Below are positions 1 through 5,174 of a stretch of DNA of 5,174 nucleotides, in pieces; within the stretch, counting starts at the first letter, position 1, and each line of letters opens with the position of its first letter. The notes beneath the pieces were generated by a model. The model did not search any database and had not been told where the DNA came from. It was given only the letters and a program-made list of their open reading frames with translations. This DNA is from Pseudomonadota bacterium (GTDB taxonomy: Bacteria > Pseudomonadota > Alphaproteobacteria > Rhizobiales > Hyphomicrobiaceae), in NCBI GenBank assembly GCA_023430845.1, contig JAEYYJ010000197.1:1-5174 (forward strand), in the 5' to 3' direction. A program made the translations under genes and the position numbers.

Positions 1-1
1 G

Positions 2-601
2 CCTGCGTTCGCGAAGGGCGTGGAATTAGTTCAGTTGTTGCGGCAAAACAGGACAGATCGCGCGTCATGGTTGCTCGACCTGACGACCGACATAGCCATT
101 CCATCGATCGCGGCGATTTCCTTCGAAAGGAGTGGCCAGGGCTTCGCCTGCGGCTTCGCGGCACGCGTGAAGCTCGAAGATGCCGTATGCGCGGCAGTAA
201 TCGAGATGATGCAAATGGAGCTCGGTCTTCTGCTGGCACAAGCCAAGCGGACGCGTCTGGGAGAGCAGGCGCTCAGCGACGTCGACCGCAGGCATCTGCA
301 GAGAGCCATGGCGATCCGCAGTGAAACGTGTGAAATCGTGCATCCCATGGGCACGCCGGGAATTATTTCAGAGCCACCTAACGATCCGCCTGTTGCTCTG
401 CTGAAAGCCGCTTTTGCTGAAGCCGGAATTTCTGCGAGCGTTGTCGATCTCACACGGAGAAGTTTTGGCATGCCGGTAGCTTTCGCATTCGCGCCAGCAC
501 TCCAGCCTATGCCTTCTTCGCTTCTAACACCGCGCCTGCGGTCCATCCTCTCCGCGCCAGGCTTCGATGTGCGCAAGATCCCGGATACCTCGCTGTTCTG
601 A
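2..601 (+). CDS. YcaO-family ATP-dependent amide-activating protein, C-terminal part (5' end outside window)
   Basis: This is a partial gene. The frame is open from base 2 (PAFAKG, then the GTG at 20), so the GTG is an internal Val codon and not a start. YcaO proteins use ATP to phosphorylate a peptide backbone amide, giving azolines (cyclodehydration) or thioamides; some act on RiPP precursors and others on translation proteins. Seen, numbering from the GTG: a YcaO core strand LLDLTTDIAIPSIAA (residues 18-32), the segment GFAARVKLEDAVCAAVIEMMQMELG (split here as GFAARVKLED then AVCAAVIEMMQ and MELG; residues 45-69) carrying the E-x-x-Q pair E62/Q65 expected for nucleotide/Mg binding, then a C-terminal lobe with VVDLTRRSFGMPVAFAFAPALQP (residues 141-163; key part GMPVAFAFAPALQP) and TPRLRSIL, typical of the family's end. 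The proline-rich PxPxP tail of many azoline-forming YcaOs is absent; it ends IPDTSLF. The catalytic N-terminal half is not visible, so subtype and substrate cannot be assigned. Family call fairly secure, role in RiPP synthesis inferred. Confidence 0.8.
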   Translation, partial: PAFAKGVELVQLLRQNRTDRASWLLDLTTDIAIPSIAAISFERSGQGFACGFAARVKLEDAVCAAVIEMMQMELGLLLAQAKRTRLGEQALSDVDRRHLQRAMAIRSETCEIVHPMGTPGIISEPPNDPPVALLKAAFAEAGISASVVDLTRRSFGMPVAFAFAPALQPMPSSLLTPRLRSILSAPGFDVRKIPDTSLF

Positions 602-605
602 ACAG

Positions 606-656
606 CTCGATGCGAAAACGATCGAGAGCTCAGCACGGCCGCGCTCGCGTGCGGCC
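606..656 (+). terminator. Two tandem hairpins just after the YcaO stop, possible terminator or 3'-end stabiliser
   Basis: Four nucleotides after the stop, CTCGAT (606-611) pairs with ATCGAG (621-626). The inner CG (613-614) pairs with CG (619-620) around an AAAA loop, leaving one bulged G at 612. Ten bases further on, GGCCGC (637-642) pairs with GCGGCC (651-656) and can extend inward by a G-U and a C-G pair to a 4-base loop. Neither hairpin is followed by a T run, so intrinsic termination would be weak. The position suits an end of the YcaO transcript, but folding may equally be chance in GC-rich DNA. Confidence 0.35.
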
Positions 657-674
657 TACGATACTGTGCTCCAC

Positions 675-728
675 ATTGTTCAGCCGCTTCACACAAGCGT
701 GACCACCCTCGATATTGTCGCGAACAAT
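675..728. promoter_or_regulatory. Candidate operator: ATTGT-N5-ACAAT dyad plus upstream ATTGTTC half-site
   Basis: ATTGT (714-718) and ACAAT (724-728) form an inverted repeat with a 5-base spacer. The full element ATTGTCGCGAACAAT is one T short of the perfect palindrome ATTGTTCGCGAACAAT. A further ATTGTTC lies at 675-681 and is the exact reverse complement of GAACAAT at 722-728, with centres 47 bases apart. The CGCTT/AAGCG hairpin (685-699) lies between them. Such AT-rich dyads in GC-rich DNA are typical of dimeric repressor or activator sites. It lies about 110 bases before the peroxidase start. The binding protein is unknown; the BTAD regulator encoded in this window is one candidate. Confidence 0.4.
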
Positions 729-761
729 CTTGCGTGCGCGCCCAGCCGAGTCCTATGCTGC

Positions 762-774
762 GCGCATAATGCGC
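762..774 (+). promoter_or_regulatory. Putative -10 region of the peroxidase operon inside a palindrome
   Basis: CATAAT (765-770) matches the sigma-70 -10 consensus at five of six positions and sits in the perfect inverted repeat GCGCAT-A-ATGCGC. A start about 7 bases downstream would give a leader of roughly 60 nt before the ATG at 838. No good -35 hexamer lies 16-18 bases upstream (CCAGCC and neighbours). The alternative pair TTGCGT (730-735) with TATGCT (754-759), 18 bases apart, is also weak. An activator-dependent promoter is plausible; this call is tentative. Confidence 0.3.
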
Positions 775-837
775 CGGGAGCCGATTATTCGCCCGCCGCT
801 CTTGCTTTGTTATTGCTGAGTTGTGGAGTTTATTTCG

Positions 838-2646
838 ATGGTGGGCCATGGGGGCGGTATCCCCTTTAGGCTGGCGAGCCTCGAACGGCTCGCCAAGGCC
901 TTTAAAGCACCGGACGATGCAGCCGTCGTCGGCGACGCTGCGATCCCGGGTTTCTCGCACTTTCTCGATGGCGGCTCGGGCGTTCTGCCTCCAGAGCTTC
1001 GCTTCAAGGTGCACGGCAAACTGCCGACATTCGCGCCAAAGAGCCAGGAGCTCCTTCAAAAACTGATGGGCCGCTTGGCTCATCGAATGAGCGTTCCTTA
1101 CGAAGTGCAGGACAACCCGTGCATTCCAGCCGGCTATACCTACTTCCTACAGCTCCTAGCGCACGACCTCGTGCAAAGCTCGGTGTCCGCTGCGCTGACG
1201 GGTGACCCCAACGGCCGGATGCGCAATAATCGACAGTATCGACTGACGCTCGACACCGTCTATGGGGCCGGCCCTGAGGTCCACGCGTTTGCCTATGCTC
1301 TCGATGGTGCCGCAGCGCCCTCACGCACCCGATTGCGGCTCGGCCAGATGAAATCCGAACAGTCGCCATGCCCCTTCCGCGATATAGGGCGTGTGTTGCC
1401 GGCAAATCAAACCGGCGTCGACCTCAAAGGCGGCTTCACCGATGTCCTCATCGCGGACTCGCGAAACGACGACAACGCCATCCTTTCGCAGCTTCTGACG
1501 CTGTTTCACCTGCTCCACAACGGGATGGTGGCGAAGATTTCGGAATGCGCTCACAGAAGTGACGCGACAGAGGCCACTGCCGCTCAGAACTTTCAGTGCG
1601 CGCAGGCTGCGGTAACTCTGATCTACCGGAACATCATCCGAAACGATCTGATGGAGAAGGTGCTGCATCCAACAATCTACACGGCATACAAGGATCTAAT
1701 GGATCCGAATATGCTGGTGCATCCGCCGGACGGACGCCTCCCCTTGGAGTTCTCGCACGCGGCCTTTCGGTTTGGCCATGCGATGATCCGCGACCGTTAC
1801 CGGATCAATACACCTCAGGAGAGACCAGGAGTTCCTGTCCGCGATCAATCGCTCTTCAGGGCCATGATGGTGACCTCGGTGCGCGGAGCTGCCGACATGC
1901 CGCTCGACGCCGCATGGATTGTCAAATGGTCCAATTTCTTCGACGTCAAAGGAAGCGCGCCGAATCTGAGCCAGAGGATCAGGCCCCACTATAGCCGCGG
2001 CCTGCTGATGGAGGCGCTGTTCCCTCCGCTTGGACTGACCGCGCAACGCGGCCTGGCCAGCCGTGAACTTTACAGCAGCGCGGAACTCGGATTGTGGTCC
2101 GTCGATCACCTGATCGGCAGGCTTCGTTCCGTCGACAAACTGGGTATCGCCGCCGCAATCGAAGCATCACCGCTTTCGAACGACAAGGCGTTGCGCACTT
2201 CACGAATTGCGCACTGGCTTTCACAACACCGCGGCAGCCATACCCTGCGAAACAAGGACATCGAAGCGCTTGCTGAAGATCCGCCCCTTCTATTCTACAT
2301 CCTGTTCGAGGCATGGGAGGATGCGTCGCCGGAAAACAGGGACAATTCCGAAGGTGACGAGCACGTCGAGCCTGAAGACAAGGGAAACATCAGAGGGAAA
2401 CACCTCGGCCCTCTGGGTTCTATCATCGTTGCCGAAGTGATCTTCGGCGCGCTGACGGATCGCCTAGTGTACGAAGAGGGGAACCCGCCCAAACTGGCCG
2501 CGAGTCTGAAGAAGCTCAATGACACCTTCTTCGATCCCAAGAGCAACGTCTTCGACGATGTCCCGCCACTCGAGAGCATGGGGCAACTCGTCGCCTACAT
2601 CGCCGAACTCACACATCTCGAGAATGCCGAACCCGCGTTTCTCTGA
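838..2646 (+). CDS. Haem peroxidase of the animal peroxidase / peroxidase-cyclooxygenase superfamily
   Basis: Predicted cytoplasmic haem peroxidase of 602 residues; no signal peptide or membrane segment is seen. ATG 838 is chosen over the in-frame GTG at 823 because GGAG (825-828) lies 9 bases upstream of it, while the GTG has no properly spaced site. Seen, numbering from ATG 838: YTYFLQLLAHDL with distal Gln105 and His109 (Asp110 next, a calcium ligand in mammalian peroxidases); LTLDTVYGAGP (136-146), the family's 'LDxVYGxGP' element; ADSRNDDN with catalytic-type Arg209; LTLFHLLHN; EFSHAAFRFGHAMI with proximal haem ligand His314; and a C-terminal LGPLGSIIVAEVI block typical of bacterial members. 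The residue before the distal His is Ala, where mammalian enzymes have the haem-ester Asp, and the position of their ester Glu is Asp212. The RGRDHG-type segment is replaced by SRELYSSAELGL. The chemistry (oxidising halide, phenol, lipid or peptide) cannot be told from sequence. Likely first gene of an operon with the 126-residue protein. Confidence 0.88.
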   Translation: MVGHGGGIPFRLASLERLAKAFKAPDDAAVVGDAAIPGFSHFLDGGSGVLPPELRFKVHGKLPTFAPKSQELLQKLMGRLAHRMSVPYEVQDNPCIPAGYTYFLQLLAHDLVQSSVSAALTGDPNGRMRNNRQYRLTLDTVYGAGPEVHAFAYALDGAAAPSRTRLRLGQMKSEQSPCPFRDIGRVLPANQTGVDLKGGFTDVLIADSRNDDNAILSQLLTLFHLLHNGMVAKISECAHRSDATEATAAQNFQCAQAAVTLIYRNIIRNDLMEKVLHPTIYTAYKDLMDPNMLVHPPDGRLPLEFSHAAFRFGHAMIRDRYRINTPQERPGVPVRDQSLFRAMMVTSVRGAADMPLDAAWIVKWSNFFDVKGSAPNLSQRIRPHYSRGLLMEALFPPLGLTAQRGLASRELYSSAELGLWSVDHLIGRLRSVDKLGIAAAIEASPLSNDKALRTSRIAHWLSQHRGSHTLRNKDIEALAEDPPLLFYILFEAWEDASPENRDNSEGDEHVEPEDKGNIRGKHLGPLGSIIVAEVIFGALTDRLVYEEGNPPKLAASLKKLNDTFFDPKSNVFDDVPPLESMGQLVAYIAELTHLENAEPAFL

Positions 2647-2666
2647 ATTGCATTGAGCCCATCAAT

Positions 2667-2674
2667 GGAAGGAG
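2667..2674 (+). promoter_or_regulatory. Strong ribosome binding site of the 126-residue protein
   Basis: GGAAGGAG lies 7 bases before the ATG at 2682, inside the 35-base gap after the peroxidase stop. It supports both the reality of the small gene and the choice of start, and argues for efficient independent translation within a shared transcript. Confidence 0.7.
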
Positions 2675-2681
2675 CAGTAAA

Positions 2682-3062
2682 ATGCTGGACGACAACTCCG
2701 ATTGGGTGGAATGGGGCAAACTGGTCGTAAAATGGGCCAAGGATTCGAGCACGTGGCCGAGCAGTGTCGATGAGCTGAACGAACAGATGGCATTAGCAAA
2801 TGTGGGGGCAAGCTTTTCTACCGAAAGGTTTCGTGATCTGCACATTTGCCAAGCGCCCGACGACACGACGCTACAAATCTATCTGCCGACCGCAACGGCT
2901 GTGGAGCAGCGGCTGGAAGAGCTCGGGAGCGAGGAAGCCTGGAACACACGGATCTTCTACCGCCAACTGGCCGGCCTCGAATTCTTCAATGTGGCCGAGG
3001 GAAAAGAAAAGGATTTCATGTACTGCCGTATCGGCGAGTACTCGATTGCTCAATGTGGGTAG
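2682..3062 (+). CDS. Unrecognised 126-residue protein, probably co-transcribed with the haem peroxidase
   Basis: I do not recognise this family. The gene follows the peroxidase by 35 bases and has a strong ribosome binding site, so the two likely form an operon. The protein is acidic and soluble, with no signal peptide or membrane segment. The N-terminus is rich in Trp (W8, W11, W18, W25) and followed by PSSVDELNEQMALANVG, which looks like a helix. The middle (DLHICQAPDDTTLQIYLPTATAVEQRLEEL, residues 52-81; key parts DLHICQ and LQIYLP) suggests beta strands and another helix, so it is probably a compact alpha/beta domain. There are three Cys (56, 115, 125), the last in the terminal AQCG. The length is similar to long RiPP leader-containing precursors, but there is no GG cleavage site or Cys/Ser/Thr-rich core. 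A peroxidase partner or substrate protein is a guess from position only. Confidence 0.75.
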   Translation: MLDDNSDWVEWGKLVVKWAKDSSTWPSSVDELNEQMALANVGASFSTERFRDLHICQAPDDTTLQIYLPTATAVEQRLEELGSEEAWNTRIFYRQLAGLEFFNVAEGKEKDFMYCRIGEYSIAQCG

Positions 3063-3071
3063 TTCTCACCG

Positions 3072-3095
3072 TGGATCACCATGCGTGGTGATCCA
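3072..3095. terminator. Perfect hairpin between converging genes, candidate bidirectional terminator
   Basis: TGGATCACCA (3072-3081) and TGGTGATCCA (3086-3095) form a perfect 10-bp stem with a TGCG loop. The hairpin begins 10 bases after the stop of the 126-residue protein. It also contains the last codons (His-His-Ala-Trp) and the TGA of the leftward regulator gene. No T run follows on either side, so it may halt polymerase only weakly or protect both 3' ends from exonucleases. The symmetric position at a convergent junction favours a shared transcript-end role. Confidence 0.6.
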
Positions 3096-5115
3096 TACCG
3101 CCGTCGGGGAGACCGGCGCCGACCAGTCCATCGCGTAGGCGCTCCCATCCGGTCCGGTCGGCGATTGGAAACAGGTGAAGCACCCAGTTTGTGATCGCCG
3201 TGCCCGTGGCGGGCTGCGCGCCTTTCCAAAGAGGACGCACACGATCAACGAGCCTCTGCGCCTGCTCGCGCGCCTCGTCATGGCGGCCGAGGTGGAACAT
3301 GGCCGCTGCCGTCCAAGCGGGTAGATTCAGGATGACATCGCTCGCGCGCCGCGCCGACTCTATACAGCCTGCGTAGTCGGCGCGCATGAAGCAGCTCGTA
3401 GCCTCATAGCCCCAGACAGCCCGGCTCGGCACAAGGGACAAGTCTAATGATCGCGCGGCGAGCTCCTGAGCGCGCGCCGGCACCCCTATGAAAGCGTGCG
3501 CCAGCGATGCTGATATGGCCGTCCAGGGATCGCTTTCATTGAGCTCGCAGGCCAAGTCGAACTGTGTTGGGGCATGATCGTACTGCTTCGCCATCATGTA
3601 GGCCCAGCCGAGGCAGAGATGCGCACGCGAATCCAGCGGATCGAGCCGCACGGCCATCCTGCCGAGCTCGATGGTCTCTTGCTCACGGTCTCGACTGCGA
3701 TAGACGCCGGGCTGAACTATGTGAATGAGATTGTTGATCTGCGCCAAGCTGCTGTAGGCGGGCGAAAAGTTCGGCGCGGCATGGATCGTGTCGCGGAACA
3801 GCTCCTCGGCACTCTCCCATTTGTCGGTCCGAAAACCCATGATGGTTGCCTGCCCGCGCAGCCAGCGATCATAGGCATCGAGCGAAACGTCCGGTTGCGC
3901 CGACAGCAGGTTGAGTCTTTCCTGAGATATGTTCACATTCAGCGCCGTGGCAATGTGCCGGACGGCATTCTGCTGCGTGTCGAACCATCGCTCCAGCCCG
4001 AGCTCGAACGTGTGGCTCCAAAGATAGATATCGTCCTTGCTCTGCTTCAGCGTCAGCACCAGCTTGAGCGTGGTGTCCGTCTGAAAGGCTGTCGCCTGGA
4101 TATTGTAGTGCGATGAGACCGGGAGTTGCGCTTCACTTTGCTCCGCTTCTATTGCACGCGCCATCGAACCACGCTGCCCCACGCGATCGGTCACGTACCA
4201 CTCGCGAAATTTCACAAGTGAAGCCGCGAGATGATGCCGAAAACCCTGCACGAGATAGACTTTCTCCTCGCTCACGCCATCCACACCGAAGGCTTCTATC
4301 GCCAAGGCAATCTTGCCAGTGGTCCTTGCGGCCGGTTTCGGTTGCGCTTGTTCTCTGGGCAGCGCGGCTTCCAACGCTCCCGACTTGATGTCGGCGACGA
4401 GCTGTTGTGTGGCGCCCGACGGCTCCATGTCGTAATCAGCGTCGAGTAGATCCCACAGAGCCTTATAGGCCTTAAGAGCTCCGGAAATATCCCCTGCCTC
4501 GGCACGCGCGCGCATAAGGGCACGGCACGCCTCCTCATGCGTCGCGTCCAGATTGAGAATCGCCTGCGCGAGCGGGATCTTTTGCGAACTGTTAGAGGCC
4601 TCGTCGCGCAGCCCATTCTCCAGTCCACGTACAATGCGATCGTGCAAAATCTGCCGCTTCGCGCGCAGCCAATCCTGAAACGACGGATCGAGATGATCGT
4701 AACCGGCGAGCAAAGTTTCGCTCAGGCCTGCCGTTCCAAGCAGCAACGGATGGGCATTGTGTTCGACTTCGGCAGTGCGAAGGACTTCGTGCATATCGAG
4801 CTGCAGCGTGCGTGGATCAATCTCGACAGTAAATCTCTCAACCGCGAGGCCGCCGTATCCGCACGCCGTCAGCTCCCTGTTGAGAATATAGAGTGTTTGG
4901 CGAAGTGAGGCGCGCGCCTTGCTCTCCGGAGCGTTGCTCCAAAGCCGGGCGATCAGTTCGTCGCGCGAGCAAGAGGCCCCCTCTAGCGCAAGAAATGCCA
5001 AAACCGCTTGGTCCTTCCGGTTGTTCAGCTTGATCTCACGACCGCCGAAGTGGACGCTTACGCCACCGAGCACGGACACTGAGAGGGCGGAGCTGGGGGC
5101 GGACTTCCGGCTCAT
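3076..5115 (-). CDS. SARP/BTAD-type transcriptional regulator with TolB-N-like middle region and TPR C-terminus
   Basis: Cytoplasmic DNA-binding regulator of 679 residues, complete. Seen in order: an OmpR-like winged helix (about 10-85: LSVSVLGGVSVHFGG, RKDQAVLAFLAL, SRDELIARLW, ASLRQTLYILNREL); a bacterial transcriptional activation domain (BTAD, about 105-245), with the signature DPSFQDWLRAKR, ALMRARAEAGDISGALKAY and DYDMEPSGATQQLVADI; a middle region (about 266-400) resembling the TolB N-terminal-like domain often found with class III cyclases (LVLTLKQSKDDIYLWSHTFE, then LERWFDTQQNAVRHIATAL); and TPR-like helical repeats (about 410-670: AEELFRDTIHAAPNFSPAYS, RMAVRLDPLDSRAHLCLGWA, AGCIESARRAS), ending GLVGAGLPDG. 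No ATPase (P-loop) domain is present, unlike large SARP-LALs. Start ATG is supported by AGAGG 8 bases upstream. It converges on the peroxidase operon with a 13-base gap; control of that operon is likely but inferred. Its ligand or trigger is unknown. Confidence 0.9.
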   Translation of the reverse strand: MSRKSAPSSALSVSVLGGVSVHFGGREIKLNNRKDQAVLAFLALEGASCSRDELIARLWSNAPESKARASLRQTLYILNRELTACGYGGLAVERFTVEIDPRTLQLDMHEVLRTAEVEHNAHPLLLGTAGLSETLLAGYDHLDPSFQDWLRAKRQILHDRIVRGLENGLRDEASNSSQKIPLAQAILNLDATHEEACRALMRARAEAGDISGALKAYKALWDLLDADYDMEPSGATQQLVADIKSGALEAALPREQAQPKPAARTTGKIALAIEAFGVDGVSEEKVYLVQGFRHHLAASLVKFREWYVTDRVGQRGSMARAIEAEQSEAQLPVSSHYNIQATAFQTDTTLKLVLTLKQSKDDIYLWSHTFELGLERWFDTQQNAVRHIATALNVNISQERLNLLSAQPDVSLDAYDRWLRGQATIMGFRTDKWESAEELFRDTIHAAPNFSPAYSSLAQINNLIHIVQPGVYRSRDREQETIELGRMAVRLDPLDSRAHLCLGWAYMMAKQYDHAPTQFDLACELNESDPWTAISASLAHAFIGVPARAQELAARSLDLSLVPSRAVWGYEATSCFMRADYAGCIESARRASDVILNLPAWTAAAMFHLGRHDEAREQAQRLVDRVRPLWKGAQPATGTAITNWVLHLFPIADRTGWERLRDGLVGAGLPDGGMDHHAW

Positions 5116-5123
5116 TCGATCTA

Positions 5124-5128
5124 CCTCT
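5124..5128 (-). promoter_or_regulatory. Ribosome binding site of the BTAD regulator
   Basis: On the minus strand AGAGG precedes the ATG (5115-5113) by 8 bases, which fixes the start of the 679-residue reading. Confidence 0.6.
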
Positions 5129-5138
5129 GGTAGCGAAT

Positions 5139-5152
5139 GCTATTATACTAGC
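5139..5152 (-). promoter_or_regulatory. Promoter -10 of the BTAD regulator gene, embedded in a near-palindrome
   Basis: The minus strand carries a perfect TATAAT (5147 to 5142), which would start transcription about 20 bases before the ATG. It lies in GCTAGTATAATAGC, matching its own reverse complement at 12 of 14 positions. No good -35 is found: the hexamer 17 bases upstream is GACGAA. A TAGCG direct repeat on the plus strand (5131-5135 and 5149-5153) flanks and overlaps the element. The layout suits a regulated or self-regulated promoter, with the operator overlapping the -10. Confidence 0.5.
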
Positions 5153-5174
5153 GCACGGACGCTTTTCGTCCAGG

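Larger units (their letters stand above)
602..837. other. Non-coding gap between YcaO and peroxidase genes
   Basis: I see no convincing gene in these 236 bases. The open frames crossing the gap are out of phase with both neighbours and give low-complexity, Arg/Ser/Cys-rich translations with no ribosome binding site. The stretch instead holds dyads: two hairpins (606-656), a small CGCTT/AAGCG hairpin (685-699), ATTGTTC/GAACAAT half-sites (675-728), and a GCGCAT/ATGCGC palindrome (762-774). The content and length fit a transcription-unit boundary with the peroxidase promoter in its right half. Confidence 0.6.

Noticed and set aside
20..22. GTG at 20 as the true start of the YcaO-family gene
   Set aside because: The frame continues open to the left edge, no ribosome binding site precedes the GTG, and the protein would lack the N-terminal half of the YcaO domain. 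It is best read as a truncated view of a longer gene.
823..837. GTG at 823 as start of the peroxidase
   Set aside because: The GGAG that would serve as ribosome binding site overlaps this codon and is correctly spaced for ATG 838 instead; the five extra residues match nothing in the family.
567..869. A 100-residue plus-strand frame covering the gap
   Set aside because: It overlaps the ends of both flanking genes in another frame, has no ribosome binding site, and the translation shows no family features.
31..1083. A 350-residue open frame on the minus strand spanning the YcaO end and the peroxidase start
   Set aside because: It lies antisense to two recognisable genes and the gap, has an Arg/Ser/Ala/Cys-rich shadow-type composition, no domain signals, and no credible start context. 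It is a by-product of high GC content.
2682..3062. The 126-residue protein as a classical thiazole/oxazole precursor peptide
   Set aside because: There is no Gly-Gly cleavage site and no Cys/Ser/Thr-rich core; the sequence looks like a folded domain throughout. A modified C-terminus remains possible but unsupported.
3574..4116. A 180-residue plus-strand frame opposite the BTAD regulator
   Set aside because: It is a mirror of the strongly supported regulator coding sequence and has no independent support.
1..5174. CRISPR arrays, tRNA or rRNA genes, insertion sequences
   Set aside because: I saw no regularly spaced repeats, no tRNA-like cloverleaf or rRNA signature, and no transposase motifs or terminal inverted repeats.

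Overview
The window looks like part of a specialised-metabolism or peptide-modification locus from a GC-rich Gram-negative bacterium, most likely an alphaproteobacterium of the Rhizobiales type (Bradyrhizobium, Mesorhizobium and relatives). This rests on base composition, GC-rich codon use, and a regulator whose layout (winged helix, BTAD, TolB-N-like region, TPRs) is common in that group. The assignment is inference from composition and remembered family traits, not from a search.

Layout, left to right. (1) Positions 2-601 (+) hold the C-terminal part of a YcaO-family protein, cut by the left edge. YcaO enzymes use ATP to activate peptide backbone amides, making azolines or thioamides in ribosomal peptide natural products, or modifying translation proteins. 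(2) Positions 602-837 carry no convincing gene. They hold two GC-rich hairpins just after the YcaO stop, an ATTGT/ACAAT dyad with an extra half-site, and a palindrome around a -10-like CATAAT. They probably contain the end of one transcription unit and the promoter of the next. (3) Positions 838-2646 (+) encode a bacterial member of the animal haem peroxidase (peroxidase-cyclooxygenase) superfamily, with the distal Gln/His, catalytic Arg and proximal His visible. (4) Positions 2682-3062 (+) encode an unrecognised 126-residue protein. It follows the peroxidase by 35 nt, has a strong ribosome binding site, and is probably co-transcribed. (5) Positions 3076-5115 (-) encode a 679-residue SARP/BTAD-type transcriptional regulator that converges on the operon. 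A perfect 10-bp hairpin lies at the junction. Its own promoter, at the right edge, has a perfect TATAAT inside a near-palindrome.

Working model (inference): the YcaO enzyme, the peroxidase and the 126-residue protein belong to one pathway, controlled by the BTAD regulator. The peroxidase would supply an oxidative step, and the small protein would be its partner or substrate. No classical precursor peptide is evident in the window. The rest of the YcaO gene, and possibly its partner proteins, transporter and precursor, would lie to the left of position 1.
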